Below, piece by piece: positions 1-8,829 of a DNA stretch of 64,000 nt. Source of the DNA: JAUSIK01 sp964547875 (GTDB lineage: Archaea; Nanobdellota; Nanobdellia; Pacearchaeales; GW2011-AR1); the NCBI GenBank assembly GCA_964547875.1, contig CAZJPE010000001.1, forward strand, positions 184,407 to 248,406, in the 5' to 3' direction. Under the pieces are notes generated by a model, which saw nothing but the letters and a program-made list of their open reading frames with translations, searched no databases and was not told the origin of the DNA. Made by a program: the position numbers and the translations under genes. Every line of letters starts with the position of its first letter. Positions within the stretch are counted from its first letter, which is position 1.

Positions 1-2
1 TT

Positions 3-134
3 GCTTATAACGTTATAGCTATTCCGTTGGCTGTTGCAGGATTATTGCATCCTGTAATTGCAGAGATTGCTATGGCTCTTTCTTCTGTGACAGTTGTAAC
101 TAATGCGAATTTGCTGAGGCGAGCGAGAATTTAA
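3..134 (+). CDS. Heavy-metal P-type ATPase, C-terminal end (partial)
   Basis: The open frame enters from the left edge and stops at 132-134, giving about 43 residues. It contains YNVIAIPLAVAGLLHP followed by MALSSVTVVTNANLLRR, the last two membrane helices of copper/heavy-metal translocating P1B-type ATPases, which end in this serine-rich VTNA signature. The catalytic part lies outside the window, so the metal cannot be assigned. It is convergent with the transporter gene that ends one base later, so two metal transport genes meet tail to tail. Confidence 0.85.
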   Translation, partial: AYNVIAIPLAVAGLLHPVIAEIAMALSSVTVVTNANLLRRARI

Positions 135-135
135 T

Positions 136-663
136 CTATCCCGCAATACCCTTTAATGTATAGCCAACAAAAAAAGCAATCAGCGCCGCAATTCCGCCAA
201 TAATTAAAGTTTCTAAGGCGGATTTAAATTTGCTTTTCTCTGTGATTTTGCCTTTGACAGAACCGACTATAATAAAAGCTATTCCTGTTAGTATTATGGA
301 AAACATAAACTCATTATTGTTGAAAGCAGGAAAGAATAAAGCAAAGATAAAAGATATTAGAGGGATGAAGCCTATCAATACAAATGCTATGAAAGTTGCC
401 AGCGCTGTTTTCTTTGGATCTTTTTGATTATGCTCGTGCTGATGCTTTAAATTCAGCTCTTTCTGCGATTTAGTTGAGAGATAATTTGAAATAGCCATTG
501 AAAATCCGTCTGCGAACAAATTTGCAAATCCTAAAATTAATATTATTGAAGAGCTTAAGGACGCGCCTAACGAGCCTGCAACAATTGCAAATGTCGTGAT
601 TATTCCGTCAATTGCGCCATAAACAAATTCAGGAAGATATCTTCTTTCAAGACTCTTTTTCAT
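136..663 (-). CDS. VIT1/CCC1-family iron/manganese transporter
   Basis: A 175-residue membrane protein. Residues 13-30 read FVYGAIDGIITTFAIVAG, the signature of the vacuolar iron transporter (VIT1/CCC1) family, which moves Fe2+ or Mn2+ across membranes. About five hydrophobic segments are visible, with a charged His-rich loop (HQHEHNQ) in the middle where the family carries its cytosolic metal-binding region. There is no fused ferritin-like domain. Convergent with the P-type ATPase end, which suggests a metal-homeostasis corner. The direction of transport is not visible. Confidence 0.9.
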   Translation of the reverse strand: MKKSLERRYLPEFVYGAIDGIITTFAIVAGSLGASLSSSIILILGFANLFADGFSMAISNYLSTKSQKELNLKHQHEHNQKDPKKTALATFIAFVLIGFIPLISFIFALFFPAFNNNEFMFSIILTGIAFIIVGSVKGKITEKSKFKSALETLIIGGIAALIAFFVGYTLKGIAG

Positions 664-901
664 TATTAAATAAATGAGCTTTTATTAATAAATCTATTCC
701 AAATGTCAAATCTAATTTATATTTTAACTAAAGTACATTCAATCAATCTCAAATTGTATCTTCTCGTTATTTCTGTTATTAATGGATATATTAATCTTTA
801 TGATTTTAGCTTTTCTTTGTATAAAAACAAAGGTATAAATAATTATAACGAGAGAGCAAAATATAGCTAAAGACAAACTGATAAATTACTTCAGTCTTTT
901 G

Positions 902-1429
902 CTATATTCCTATGGAATTGTAGATATGGGATATGTAATCTCTGTCCAAAGGAGCATAATCTGATTCTGTTTGCTCAAATAACATAATATCTTCTTCCTT
1001 ACAGCCCATATTGTTGAGAAGAGATGGAATCTCTCTTAATTCTACGATGTTCACTGATTCGCCTATCTCAATTGAGAATAGAGAATCCATAAAAACATTA
1101 TATCTTTTATTTAATTTTTTAGGATAATCCTTGTTAGATAGTTTTGTTAGTATGACTAAAGGTCTTGAAAGAGCTTTAAGCAGATTCTCTAATTTATCAT
1201 TTGGCATAATATCTGTCGATATTGGATTTTCTGTTCCTATATTATCTATTTGCGATGGATGTACGTTAAATAATCTTAATAATCTAGAGAAATCCTCAAA
1301 TGATTGAGAGCTTGCGAAACTGGCTTTGTCATATGTCTCCCATGCGTATCTTTGACCGCCCTCTAATAAAGGATTATAAAATCTTGTGTATCCTACTTTT
1401 ACTATTCCTTCTAAAGGCTTGTATTTCAT
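902..1429 (-). CDS. Hypothetical protein, 175 aa
   Basis: Not recognised. A soluble mixed alpha/beta-looking protein with no signal peptide or membrane segment; aromatic-rich near the N terminus (YTRFYNPLL) and acidic near the C terminus. The ATG at 1429 is preceded by a TATA-like TTTTTAAACC about 25-30 bases upstream on the minus strand, so the start is supported. The 238 bases between it and the VIT gene hold only AT-rich promoter-like sequence. Confidence 0.6.
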   Translation of the reverse strand: MKYKPLEGIVKVGYTRFYNPLLEGGQRYAWETYDKASFASSQSFEDFSRLLRLFNVHPSQIDNIGTENPISTDIMPNDKLENLLKALSRPLVILTKLSNKDYPKKLNKRYNVFMDSLFSIEIGESVNIVELREIPSLLNNMGCKEEDIMLFEQTESDYAPLDRDYISHIYNSIGI

Positions 1430-1473
1430 TTGTTATTCTTATTAAGAGGGTTTAAAAAACTTTGTGATTGTTT

Positions 1474-1689
1474 TTATTTTGTATTATATTTCTTATTTTC
1501 GTCCTTGCCTAATTTTAAAATAACTATTGGATAGAATATTATGGGCTCACCTTGATTATTCACTTTTTGATAAGATGAGAGATATGCCTCCTCTTCTACA
1601 TAATTATTATGCTTATTTTCTTTAATGCTAAACGCACAGCTATTGAGAATTAATGGCAAAGAAATCAATAATTTCTCTAAATTTTTCAT
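1474..1689 (-). CDS. Small putative lipoprotein
   Basis: 71 residues. The N terminus has a short positive stretch, a hydrophobic core (LLISLPLILNS) and then Cys18, resembling a signal peptide with a lipobox; the remainder is hydrophilic. A TATA-like AGATATTTAACT lies about 25-30 bases upstream of the ATG. Function unknown. Lipoprotein processing in this lineage is inferred from the motif only. The 276 bases upstream (1690-1965) are the divergent promoter region shared with the next gene. Confidence 0.5.
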   Translation of the reverse strand: MKNLEKLLISLPLILNSCAFSIKENKHNNYVEEEAYLSSYQKVNNQGEPIIFYPIVILKLGKDENKKYNTK

Positions 1690-1936
1690 AAATTTTATTG
1701 ATATTTAGTAGTTAAATATCTTATGAGTTTTAAGCTGTGTAGAGCACACACATTTTACACAAGTTATTTTATAAAAATTTACATACAAATCCAAAGAATT
1801 ATTAAAAGTTTGTAATTTTGTTAATTATATCGACAAATATCATAATTAATCGAATCTAGAATGAACGGGGAATATGCTAATTCATCAGTTGTACAAAATG
1901 TCACTAACCCACACAATTATGTTTAAAAGCAATAGC

Positions 1937-1946
1937 TTTAAAAATA
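1937..1946 (+). promoter_or_regulatory. TATA box of the large NTase gene
   Basis: TTTAAAAATA centred 25 bases before the GTG at 1966, the spacing expected for a leaderless archaeal transcript. It supports the GTG start. Confidence 0.6.
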
Positions 1947-1965
1947 CTAAGATTTATCACTTGAA

Positions 1966-3786
1966 GTGGACGATACGAAGCAGGATAAACACGAGAACAA
2001 ACACGAAAAGAAGACTGATTTAACTGGATATGTGAGCGGGACAGGGGGAGGCGGAAAGCCTGGCGGACTTAATCAGTCTGTGCCTAACGACAATATTGAG
2101 AAACTTAAGAATAAGCTTGAAGCTTTAAAGAAGGCAATTTTAAAGAAATTTTCGTTTACTAAGGCTTTGGGACTGCTTCCTGCAAAGGCATTTCCAATGT
2201 TTGAAGAGGAAGAGGTGCCTCAAGAATTCCATGAAGAGATTAAGAAAAACAAGCCCTTGCATTTGATTATGGTTATTCCTGAAGAAGAATACAAGAATCT
2301 TGGGAAAATTAAACCAGAGGTTGTCAAGCTTGCAAAGGAGTCAGGGGAAAAATTATGGATTCATATAAAGACAGAGATTGATTTGTGGAATTATGGATTA
2401 GATAGCAAATTTAATTTCATAGATGCTATTTCCGCAAGCATGCCTTTGCATGACAGCGGCTTCTTAGGAGCATTGAGAGTTGCTAATATTCACAAATCTT
2501 TAGTTCTTGGGAGATTTGACAGATACATCGCGAGCTATTGCATTGGGGGAAGCTTAGTCAGAGGCACTGCTGACCCTACAAGTGATATTGACGTGTTCAT
2601 TGTCATTGACGACACTGACGTGAAAAGAATGTCCCGCATTGAATTGCTAGAGAGATTAAGAGGCATAATCTATGAATATATAAAAGAAGCTACTGCATTG
2701 GCTGGAGTTAAGAACAGATTAGAACCGCAGGTTTATTTATTGACTGATTTTTGGCAGGGCGTTAAAGACGCAAGCCCTGTTTATTTCACTTTTATAAGAG
2801 ACGGTGTTCCTTTATACGACAGAGGTACATTCCTGCCATGGAAAAGGTTACTTTTAATGGGAAGGATAAAACCAAGTCCAGAAGCTATTGATCAATACAT
2901 GAAAGAGGGCGAGAGGACAGAGGAATTTGTCAAAAGGCGTTTAATAGACACTATGATTGACATTTATTACGGGGTTGTTACTCCAACGCAAGCTTTGATG
3001 ATGCTTGCAGGACATTCACCGCCTGTTCCGAAAACAATAGTTGCAGAAGTTAAGGATGTATTAGTTAACAAAGAAAAAGTTATGAATTCTGAAGAGTTAA
3101 AGACATTAGAGAAAGCAGTCAAATACTTCAAAGATTATGAGCATGGCAAACTAAAAGAGATATCAGGGAAGGAGATTGACGAATTGCAGAAAGAGGCTGA
3201 TGCTTATAGGAAGAAATTAAAGGCTATAAGAGAAAAATTAGAAATGAAAATGCAAGAGCATATGGTTGAAAAGCTGCATTCTGAAATGGAGAAGCTTCTT
3301 AAGAATATATTCGGCAATAAAAGCCAGGATGCCCTGATTGATAATCTGGATAATGAATTAGTAAAAAAGGGTAAATTGCAGCCAAGAATGTTTGATATTG
3401 CAAAAGAGATTCTAAAAATTAAAGTCAAAGTCAAAAACAAGAAATTAACGCAGACTGAATTGCAGAGAATTGGTAGGGATGCTAATGATTTGATCAGTGC
3501 CTTAGTTGAATACTTGCAGAGAAAAGAGCTTGTTTCTGCGCAGAAGGGAGTTGTGCAGATTGCTTACAGCGGGAAGAAAGGAGAGCTTGTGCTAACAGAT
3601 TCCGGGGTTTTTTTCGTTTCTGAAGGCAAAGTGCAGAAGGTTGAAAAAAAAGGCTTTGAAAACAGCGACAAGAAAGAATTGGAAGAGGCTTTGAGCAAGA
3701 CGAGAGATAAATTGCAATTCAAATTAGACTCTGATATCCTAAATGTCTTGAAGAAAGAGCTTGGGAATTTTGAGATGGTACTATAA
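1966..3786 (+). CDS. Large nucleotidyltransferase-domain protein, 606 aa
   Basis: GTG start chosen from the TATA box 25 bases upstream. Residues 194-196 (GGS) and 207-209 (DID) form the GS...DxD active site of the polymerase-beta/MNT nucleotidyltransferase fold. A conserved follow-on region includes FWQGVKDASP and LLLMGRIKPSPEAI, and then a long charged helical C-terminal half (about residues 400-606). The middle region matches a second protein in this window (10758-11639), so the two are paralogues. The N terminus is Lys/Glu- and Gly-rich and probably disordered. It is far longer than MNT antitoxins, so a simple toxin-antitoxin role is doubtful; substrate unknown. Confidence 0.8.
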   Translation: MDDTKQDKHENKHEKKTDLTGYVSGTGGGGKPGGLNQSVPNDNIEKLKNKLEALKKAILKKFSFTKALGLLPAKAFPMFEEEEVPQEFHEEIKKNKPLHLIMVIPEEEYKNLGKIKPEVVKLAKESGEKLWIHIKTEIDLWNYGLDSKFNFIDAISASMPLHDSGFLGALRVANIHKSLVLGRFDRYIASYCIGGSLVRGTADPTSDIDVFIVIDDTDVKRMSRIELLERLRGIIYEYIKEATALAGVKNRLEPQVYLLTDFWQGVKDASPVYFTFIRDGVPLYDRGTFLPWKRLLLMGRIKPSPEAIDQYMKEGERTEEFVKRRLIDTMIDIYYGVVTPTQALMMLAGHSPPVPKTIVAEVKDVLVNKEKVMNSEELKTLEKAVKYFKDYEHGKLKEISGKEIDELQKEADAYRKKLKAIREKLEMKMQEHMVEKLHSEMEKLLKNIFGNKSQDALIDNLDNELVKKGKLQPRMFDIAKEILKIKVKVKNKKLTQTELQRIGRDANDLISALVEYLQRKELVSAQKGVVQIAYSGKKGELVLTDSGVFFVSEGKVQKVEKKGFENSDKKELEEALSKTRDKLQFKLDSDILNVLKKELGNFEMVL

Positions 3787-3803
3787 ATTGATATTTCTCG
3801 GAA

Positions 3804-3813
3804 GTTTTAAAAA
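3804..3813 (+). promoter_or_regulatory. TATA box of rpl35Ae
   Basis: GTTTTAAAAA about 26 bases before the ATG at 3835, indicating a leaderless or nearly leaderless ribosomal-protein transcript. Confidence 0.6.
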
Positions 3814-3834
3814 GCTATAATCTCTCTCAGAGAA

Positions 3835-4122
3835 ATGAAAGGCATAGTTGTACAATTCAGGCGTGGTAGGCACACAATTCATGAAAAGCACTTTTTGTTG
3901 GATTTGGGTTTTTCTAGCAGGGAAGAGGCAAGAAAACTCGCGGGAAAAGAAGTTATTTGGAGAAGTCCTTCAGGAAAAACTATTAAAGGAAAGATTAGCG
4001 ATGCACACGGAAATAAAGGCCTTGTCAGAGCTATTTTTGAAAAGGGTTTGCCTGGACAGGCAATTACTACAGAGATTGAAATCGCAGATATTGATATCAA
4101 TAAGAAGGAAGGCAAAAAATGA
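3835..4122 (+). CDS. rpl35ae: Ribosomal protein L35Ae (eL33)
   Basis: 95 residues carrying the family pattern SREEARKLAGKEVIWRSPSG, then an HGNKGLVRAIFEKGLPGQAI segment. This is an archaeal/eukaryotic large-subunit protein with no bacterial counterpart. Full family length. The following gene starts inside its stop codon (ATGA overlap), so the two are translationally coupled. Confidence 0.95.
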   Translation: MKGIVVQFRRGRHTIHEKHFLLDLGFSSREEARKLAGKEVIWRSPSGKTIKGKISDAHGNKGLVRAIFEKGLPGQAITTEIEIADIDINKKEGKK

Positions 4123-4433
4123 ATGTAAGAATTGACAGGGAAAGAGAATTATTTTTTGATTTAGAGATATTTGAAAAAGACTCTAATGGGAAAACTAGAA
4201 AGAAAATTAGGGAATTGAATAGGGGAGAGGAATATGATTGGGTTGTGACATATCCTGGAGAATCGGCTGAAGATGGTACTAATTTATTCTTTAAAACTCC
4301 AGCGCAAGCTTTTAATTATCTCTCCCGCATTAGACCAGAGATTATAAAGCCTAAAAATAGAGAAGATTTTGAGATTTATGTTACTAATAAGAAAAATTTT
4401 AGGATAATGCATAGGAGGAAAACATGGGAATAA
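4119..4433 (+). CDS. Hypothetical protein coupled to L35Ae
   Basis: 104 residues, not recognised. Hydrophilic, with many Arg and Lys near both ends (RKKIRELNRG; NFRIMHRRKTWE). It overlaps the L35Ae stop by four bases, so it is co-translated with a ribosomal protein and may act near the ribosome or RNA, but that is only context. A tiny ORF starts within its last codons. Confidence 0.7.
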   Translation: MNVRIDRERELFFDLEIFEKDSNGKTRKKIRELNRGEEYDWVVTYPGESAEDGTNLFFKTPAQAFNYLSRIRPEIIKPKNREDFEIYVTNKKNFRIMHRRKTWE

Positions 4434-4531
4434 GCAGAGGAATCGGAATTAGTATAGATTTAAGAGTTAATGTAAAAAGAGAACGGAACGGAGAAAGAAT
4501 GATATTAAAAAGGAAATCAGGAGGAATCTAG
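4424..4531 (+). CDS. Possible 35-residue micro-protein before L10e
   Basis: ATG at 4424, stop at 4529-4531. A strong Shine-Dalgarno sequence GGAGG (4414-4418) sits 5 bases before the ATG, unusual in a window dominated by leaderless starts. The product is basic (MGISRGIGISIDLRV..., many Arg/Lys). A second GGAGG at 4520-4524 lies inside its end and serves the next gene, L10e. It could be a real small RNA-binding protein or a translation-coupling leader. Confidence 0.4.
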   Translation: MGISRGIGISIDLRVNVKRERNGERMILKRKSGGI

Positions 4532-4536
4532 AAATA

Positions 4537-5079
4537 ATGGCGTTAAGAAAAGCCGTAGCATATTCAAAGAAGAGGGTAAGGCCATACACTAGAAAGTCCA
4601 AGACTAGAAAAAAGGCATACATCAAAACAGTGCCTCAGATGAAGATTGTGAAATTTGCGATAGGAAATTCTAAAGCTTCTAAAGGAGGGGGGCATCCTTA
4701 TGTTGTCAGGCTTATAGCTGACGAGAGCGTTCAGGTAAGAGATAATGCGCTTGAGGCATGCAGGATGTTTATAACAAAAGTTCTTGATACTAATGCGCCT
4801 AATCAATATTATTTTGCTATAAAAGTATATCCACACCATATACTAAGGGAGAATAAGACTGCTGCAGGAGCTGGGGCAGACAGGCTTTCAAGCGGAATGA
4901 AGCATTCTTTTGGAATCACTATAGGAAGAGCTGCAATTGTGAATGCGGGAAAGGAAATATTTTATATTTCATGCGAGAACGAGAAAACAGCGAGAATTGC
5001 CAGAGATGCCTTGACAGATGTTAAAGCTAAATTGCCATGCAGATGCAAAATTGTTTTTGAAAAATTAGCTATTCATTAA
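4537..5079 (+). CDS. rpl10e: Ribosomal protein L10e (uL16)
   Basis: 180 residues. Diagnostic segments are the N-terminal RPYTRK, DNALEACRMFI, YFAIKVYPHHILREN and GADRLSSGMKHSFG, the archaeal L10e/L16 core that contacts 23S rRNA near the A-site tRNA. A Shine-Dalgarno-like GGAGG precedes the ATG by 12 bases. Its 3' end overlaps by four bases the end of the convergent broken PIN toxin gene. Confidence 0.97.
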   Translation: MALRKAVAYSKKRVRPYTRKSKTRKKAYIKTVPQMKIVKFAIGNSKASKGGGHPYVVRLIADESVQVRDNALEACRMFITKVLDTNAPNQYYFAIKVYPHHILRENKTAAGAGADRLSSGMKHSFGITIGRAAIVNAGKEIFYISCENEKTARIARDALTDVKAKLPCRCKIVFEKLAIH

Positions 5080-5427
5080 TCTCGATTCAATATTTTAAGA
5101 AATATAACAGGGCTAACTATTTTTATTTTATTAAATTCTTTTAGCTTCAATAAATGCTCGTCTCCCGTGAGTATATAATCTGCATTGCTTTCTACTGCGA
5201 CCTCTAATATTTTATTGTCTTTAGGATCTTCCAAAATAATATTGAATTTTTGTTCTGGGTTTACTAATTCGCTAAATTACTTCAATAAATTCTGTTAATA
5301 AAGAACTACTTAAAATAAAAATAATCTTGTCATTTAAAAATTTATGAAAAATTTCTCTTGGCTTTCCTGTTTTTATAAAGGCTGAAATTAAAACATTAGT
5401 GTCTGGCACGATTCTTGGCTTTTTCAT
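5076..5427 (-). pseudogene. Frameshifted PIN-domain toxin remnant
   Basis: From the ATG at 5427 the minus strand reads MKKPRIVPDTNVLISAFI and on to a stop after about 51 codons. Shifting frame there restores PEQKFNIILEDPKDNKILEV then ADYILTGDEHLLKLKEF, the C-terminal half of PIN-family toxins (the COG1569-like group). Both catalytic-acid regions (DTN; DPKDN; TGDEHL) survive, but the reading frame is broken. The linker between the halves is shorter than in the family, so there is probably an internal deletion too. It overlaps the 3' end of the AbrB antitoxin gene by 32 bases, the usual antitoxin-toxin order. Confidence 0.8.
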
Positions 5428-5677
5428 TTCTTACCGCCCTTATCTCTTCTTGTATATCCTCCTCTGTAATGTCTTTCTCTTCAAATTTTTTAGCCATATA
5501 ATCCATCAATTCCAGCAATTTTCTCTTTGCTCTTTCTTTAAAGACCTTTTTTAGAATAATCTGTCCTTTATCGCTTATTATTAATACCTTGTCTTGCTCT
5601 GCTAAGCCTACTTCTTCTCTTACTCTCTTTGGGATTACTATCTGTCCTTTAGTTGAAATAGTGGCTATATCTATCAT
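5396..5677 (-). CDS. AbrB/SpoVT-type antitoxin
   Basis: 93 residues. The N terminus ISTKGQIVIPKRVREEVGL is the swapped-hairpin AbrB DNA-binding motif; the C terminus is a charged helix (KRKLLELMDYMAKKFEEKD) of the kind that binds a cognate toxin. It directly precedes and overlaps the broken PIN toxin. The antitoxin itself is intact, so it may now act only as a DNA-binding protein. Confidence 0.85.
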   Translation of the reverse strand: MIDIATISTKGQIVIPKRVREEVGLAEQDKVLIISDKGQIILKKVFKERAKRKLLELMDYMAKKFEEKDITEEDIQEEIRAVRNEKAKNRARH

Positions 5678-5738
5678 CTAAAAGTAAGACAAGACTTACT
5701 TTTAAATCTTTACATTATATTAATAATTATTATATAAT

Positions 5739-5763
5739 GGTAACAAAGGAGAGATTTAAATAG
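5739..5763 (+). promoter_or_regulatory. Extended promoter (GTAACAAA element plus TATA)
   Basis: GGTAACAAA at 5739-5747 followed by AGATTTAAATAG at 5752-5763, 26 bases from the centre of the TATA to the ATG at 5784. The same two-part arrangement recurs before several other genes in the window. Confidence 0.45.
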
Positions 5764-5783
5764 TTAGAATTTTGTAAATTATT

Positions 5784-6075
5784 ATGGAAAACAGAATACT
5801 AGAAAGATATTTAGGGCATATTGTCCATATAGAACCAAATCATACAAGTAATAAGTAGCAATGATTATATAGGAAGAGTTAAAGCGGTAGATAATACTTT
5901 TATTATGCTTGGGCCATATGCCATATACAAACGATCTGATATTAATGCAGAAAGAATGAAGATAGAAGGTATTAGAGAATTTGAGAGTGGAAATTTTAGG
6001 TCGGATACAGGTATTAAAGCGGAAATTACACTTCATAAAGATTTAATAGCAACAATAAAAACTCTTGGGGAATAA
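5784..6075 (+). pseudogene. Frameshifted small beta-barrel-like gene
   Basis: ATG at 5784 encodes 24 residues beginning MENRILERYLGHIVHIEP, then hits a stop. Skipping one base restores YIGRVKAVDNTFIMLGPYAIY and an open frame to the stop at 6073-6075, in all about 97 residues. The pattern of a short strand, Gly-Arg-Val-Lys and Phe-Ile-x-Leu resembles a small Sm/SH3-like barrel, but the family is not certain. The promoter is intact. Either a recent inactivation or a single-base sequencing error. Confidence 0.55.
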
Positions 6076-6132
6076 AAAAATCTATTTTTCGCAATCAACA
6101 ATATTTATTAACTCGTTTCTTCTATTTTATTA

Positions 6133-8826
6133 ATGAAAGAAAAAAAGAGCGATTCGCATAATTTTGTAAAATGGTTTTCTGAATTGAGCAACAAAAACGT
6201 TGCAATTGCTGGCGGAAAAGGGGCAAGCTTGGCAGAGATGTATAACAATAAATTTCCTGTGCCGCCCGGCTTTATTGTGACTGCACAAGCTTATCAGCAT
6301 CTTATTGAAAAATCTGGATTGAAAGAAAAGATTAACTATGTTTTGGATAATTTAGATATTGAAGATACAGAAAGCTTGAATAAAGCCGCTAAAAAAGTAA
6401 GAGACATGATAGAAAATGCAGAGATGCCGAAAGACATGGGCGATGAAATTATTGAAGCATACGAGATTCTTGACATTGATAGAGAGCATATTGCTAAAGC
6501 TGGAAGCAAGGCTATGGACATATTAAAAACAAGCCATGAAATGCCATTTGTTGCAGTTCGCTCAAGCGCAACAACTGAAGACTTGGCTGAAGCAAGTTTT
6601 GCAGGACAGCAGGAAACTTTTCTGAATGTAAAGGGAAACAGGCAGCTATTATTAAAAGTGAAGGAATGTTTTGCGTCCTTGTTTACTGCAAGAGCTGTTT
6701 ATTACAGGCAGAAAAAAGGCTTTAAGCATGATAAATCCTATCTCGCTGTTGTTGTGCAGAGAATGATTGACTCTGAAAAATCAGGCGTTATTTTCTCTAA
6801 AAATCCAGTTAAAAATGACAATAATATCATGATAGAGGCTGTTTGGGGATTAGGTGAGGGTATTGTTTCAGGGAGAATAAAACCAGATCATTATGTTGTT
6901 GATTCTAATTTGGCTAATTTTAACTTTGTTAAATGTAATGTAGTTGAAAAAGACATTGCAATTGTCCGTGACTCAAGTGGAGAGAATAAGATTGTTAAAT
7001 TGACTAAGGAGAGAAGCAGGCAACAAGTTCTAAATAATTACGAGATAAAAAGACTTGCGCAATATGCATTAAAACTTGAAGAGCATTATGGCAAGCCGCA
7101 AGATATTGAATTTGCAATTGAAGGTAATGAGATTTATATTGTGCAATCAAGGCCGATAACTACAAAAGCTAGAGAAGGAAAAGAAGGAGAGATAGAAGGA
7201 AAAGTGCTGCTTTCTGGACTAGGAGCAAGCCCGGGAGTTGCTTCTGGTACTGTAAAAATAGTGCATAAGATGGAGGAATTGAGCAAGATAAAGAAAGGTG
7301 ATGTTCTTGTGACAAAGATGACAAATCCAGACATGGTTGTTACAATGCAAAAATCTGCAGCTATTGTCACTGACGAAGGAGGAATTACGTCTCACGCAAG
7401 CATAGTGAGCAGAGAAATGGGAATTCCAGCTGTTGTTGGAACTAATGAAGCTACTACAAAATTGAAAGATGGAGAAATTGTTACAGTTGATGGGAATAGC
7501 GGAAGAGTTTTTGAGGGCAAAGCAGAAACAAAATTAGCAGAAGTAAAAGAGATAGTGCCTACAAAGACTAAAATCAAGGTTATTGTTGATTTGCCTGATT
7601 TTGCAGAAAGGGCTGCAAAGTCAGGGGCAAAAGAAGTTGGATTAGTAAGACTAGAAGGAATTATCGCTAGTTCTGGAAAGCATCCGATAAAATATGTCAA
7701 AGACAAGAAAATTGGAGAATATACCTCTGTTTTAGTTTCAGGATTAAAAAAAATTGCAGAGCCTTTTGATGAGATATGGATAAGAAGCTCTGATATAAGG
7801 AGTGACGAATTCAGGCATTTAGAAGGGGCGCCTAAAGAGATTGAAGGAAATCCCATGCTTGGGGATCACGGCATAAGATTCAGCTTGAAGCATCTGGACA
7901 TAATGAAGGCTGAATTGGCTGCTATAAAAGAGATAGCTAAAAACTTCCCTCAAAAGAAAATAGGACTAATGGCTCCTCAAATTATCAGCGTTGATGAAGT
8001 CAGAAAAATGAAAGAACTTGCAGCTAATATTGAAATGGCTGATAATGTAAAAATAGGAATAATGGTGGAAACTCCTGCAGCAGTTGAGATTATTGAAGAT
8101 TTATGCAAGGAAGACATTGATTTTATCAGTTTTGGAAGCAATGATTTGACGCAATACATACTTGCAATTGATAGAAATAATGCAGAAGTGCAGCATCTAT
8201 ATGACGAAACAAATCCTGCTGTTTTAAATGCAATTGCACACGTTATTAAAGTGTGTAGAAAATATGATGTAGAAACAAGCATCTGCGGACAGGCAGGAAG
8301 CAGAGAGGACATGGTTAGATTTTTGCTTTCGCAAGGAATTGACAGCATTTCTGTTAACGCAGACGCTGCTTATAAAATCAGCAAATTGGTTGCTGAAGTT
8401 GAGAGTTCAAGAGAAGATAATGTTTTAGACAAGGATTCTTATGACAAAGAAAAAGAAGTGCAGGACGAGAGCCAACTAGAGACAGGACAGGAGATTATGA
8501 TTCCGATGATGGAAGCTACTCCTGTTAAAGAAGATACAAATAAGGATGTTGAAGAGCTTGCACTGGATGAATTGGAAGATGATTATGTGCCTGGGAATGC
8601 TGACAATAAAGAAGACATACCAAAATTGAATGAAGCTATTAGTGTTGAATTGCCTATTGAATCTGAAAATGCTGAATTTGAGCAGATTGAAGAAAAAAAT
8701 GAAGAGAAGCGTGAGGAAAATAAAGACGAGGGAAAAGTTGAGCAAAGAGAAGAACAGCATTTGGATAAAGATGATAAGTTAAGTGAGGAATGGAAGGGCG
8801 AGAGGCATGACGAGAAACCGGCATAA
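6133..8826 (+). CDS. ppsA: Phosphoenolpyruvate synthase (pyruvate, water dikinase) with acidic tail
   Basis: Makes PEP from pyruvate and ATP (AMP + Pi released), the entry to gluconeogenesis. Order: ATP-grasp nucleotide-binding domain (about 1-350, with VRSSATTEDLAEASFAGQQE), phosphohistidine swivel domain (GGITSHAS, catalytic His421), then the PEP-binding TIM barrel (MVETPAAVEII; FGSNDLTQY; catalytic Cys718 in SICGQAGS). Residues from about 757 to 897 are an extra Glu/Asp/Lys-rich low-complexity tail absent from standard enzymes. The barrel has GNPMLGDHGIRFSL where many homologues have NPMLGWRG. All catalytic residues are present, so it should be active. Confidence 0.95.
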   Translation: MKEKKSDSHNFVKWFSELSNKNVAIAGGKGASLAEMYNNKFPVPPGFIVTAQAYQHLIEKSGLKEKINYVLDNLDIEDTESLNKAAKKVRDMIENAEMPKDMGDEIIEAYEILDIDREHIAKAGSKAMDILKTSHEMPFVAVRSSATTEDLAEASFAGQQETFLNVKGNRQLLLKVKECFASLFTARAVYYRQKKGFKHDKSYLAVVVQRMIDSEKSGVIFSKNPVKNDNNIMIEAVWGLGEGIVSGRIKPDHYVVDSNLANFNFVKCNVVEKDIAIVRDSSGENKIVKLTKERSRQQVLNNYEIKRLAQYALKLEEHYGKPQDIEFAIEGNEIYIVQSRPITTKAREGKEGEIEGKVLLSGLGASPGVASGTVKIVHKMEELSKIKKGDVLVTKMTNPDMVVTMQKSAAIVTDEGGITSHASIVSREMGIPAVVGTNEATTKLKDGEIVTVDGNSGRVFEGKAETKLAEVKEIVPTKTKIKVIVDLPDFAERAAKSGAKEVGLVRLEGIIASSGKHPIKYVKDKKIGEYTSVLVSGLKKIAEPFDEIWIRSSDIRSDEFRHLEGAPKEIEGNPMLGDHGIRFSLKHLDIMKAELAAIKEIAKNFPQKKIGLMAPQIISVDEVRKMKELAANIEMADNVKIGIMVETPAAVEIIEDLCKEDIDFISFGSNDLTQYILAIDRNNAEVQHLYDETNPAVLNAIAHVIKVCRKYDVETSICGQAGSREDMVRFLLSQGIDSISVNADAAYKISKLVAEVESSREDNVLDKDSYDKEKEVQDESQLETGQEIMIPMMEATPVKEDTNKDVEELALDELEDDYVPGNADNKEDIPKLNEAISVELPIESENAEFEQIEEKNEEKREENKDEGKVEQREEQHLDKDDKLSEEWKGERHDEKPA

Positions 8827-8829
8827 TTT

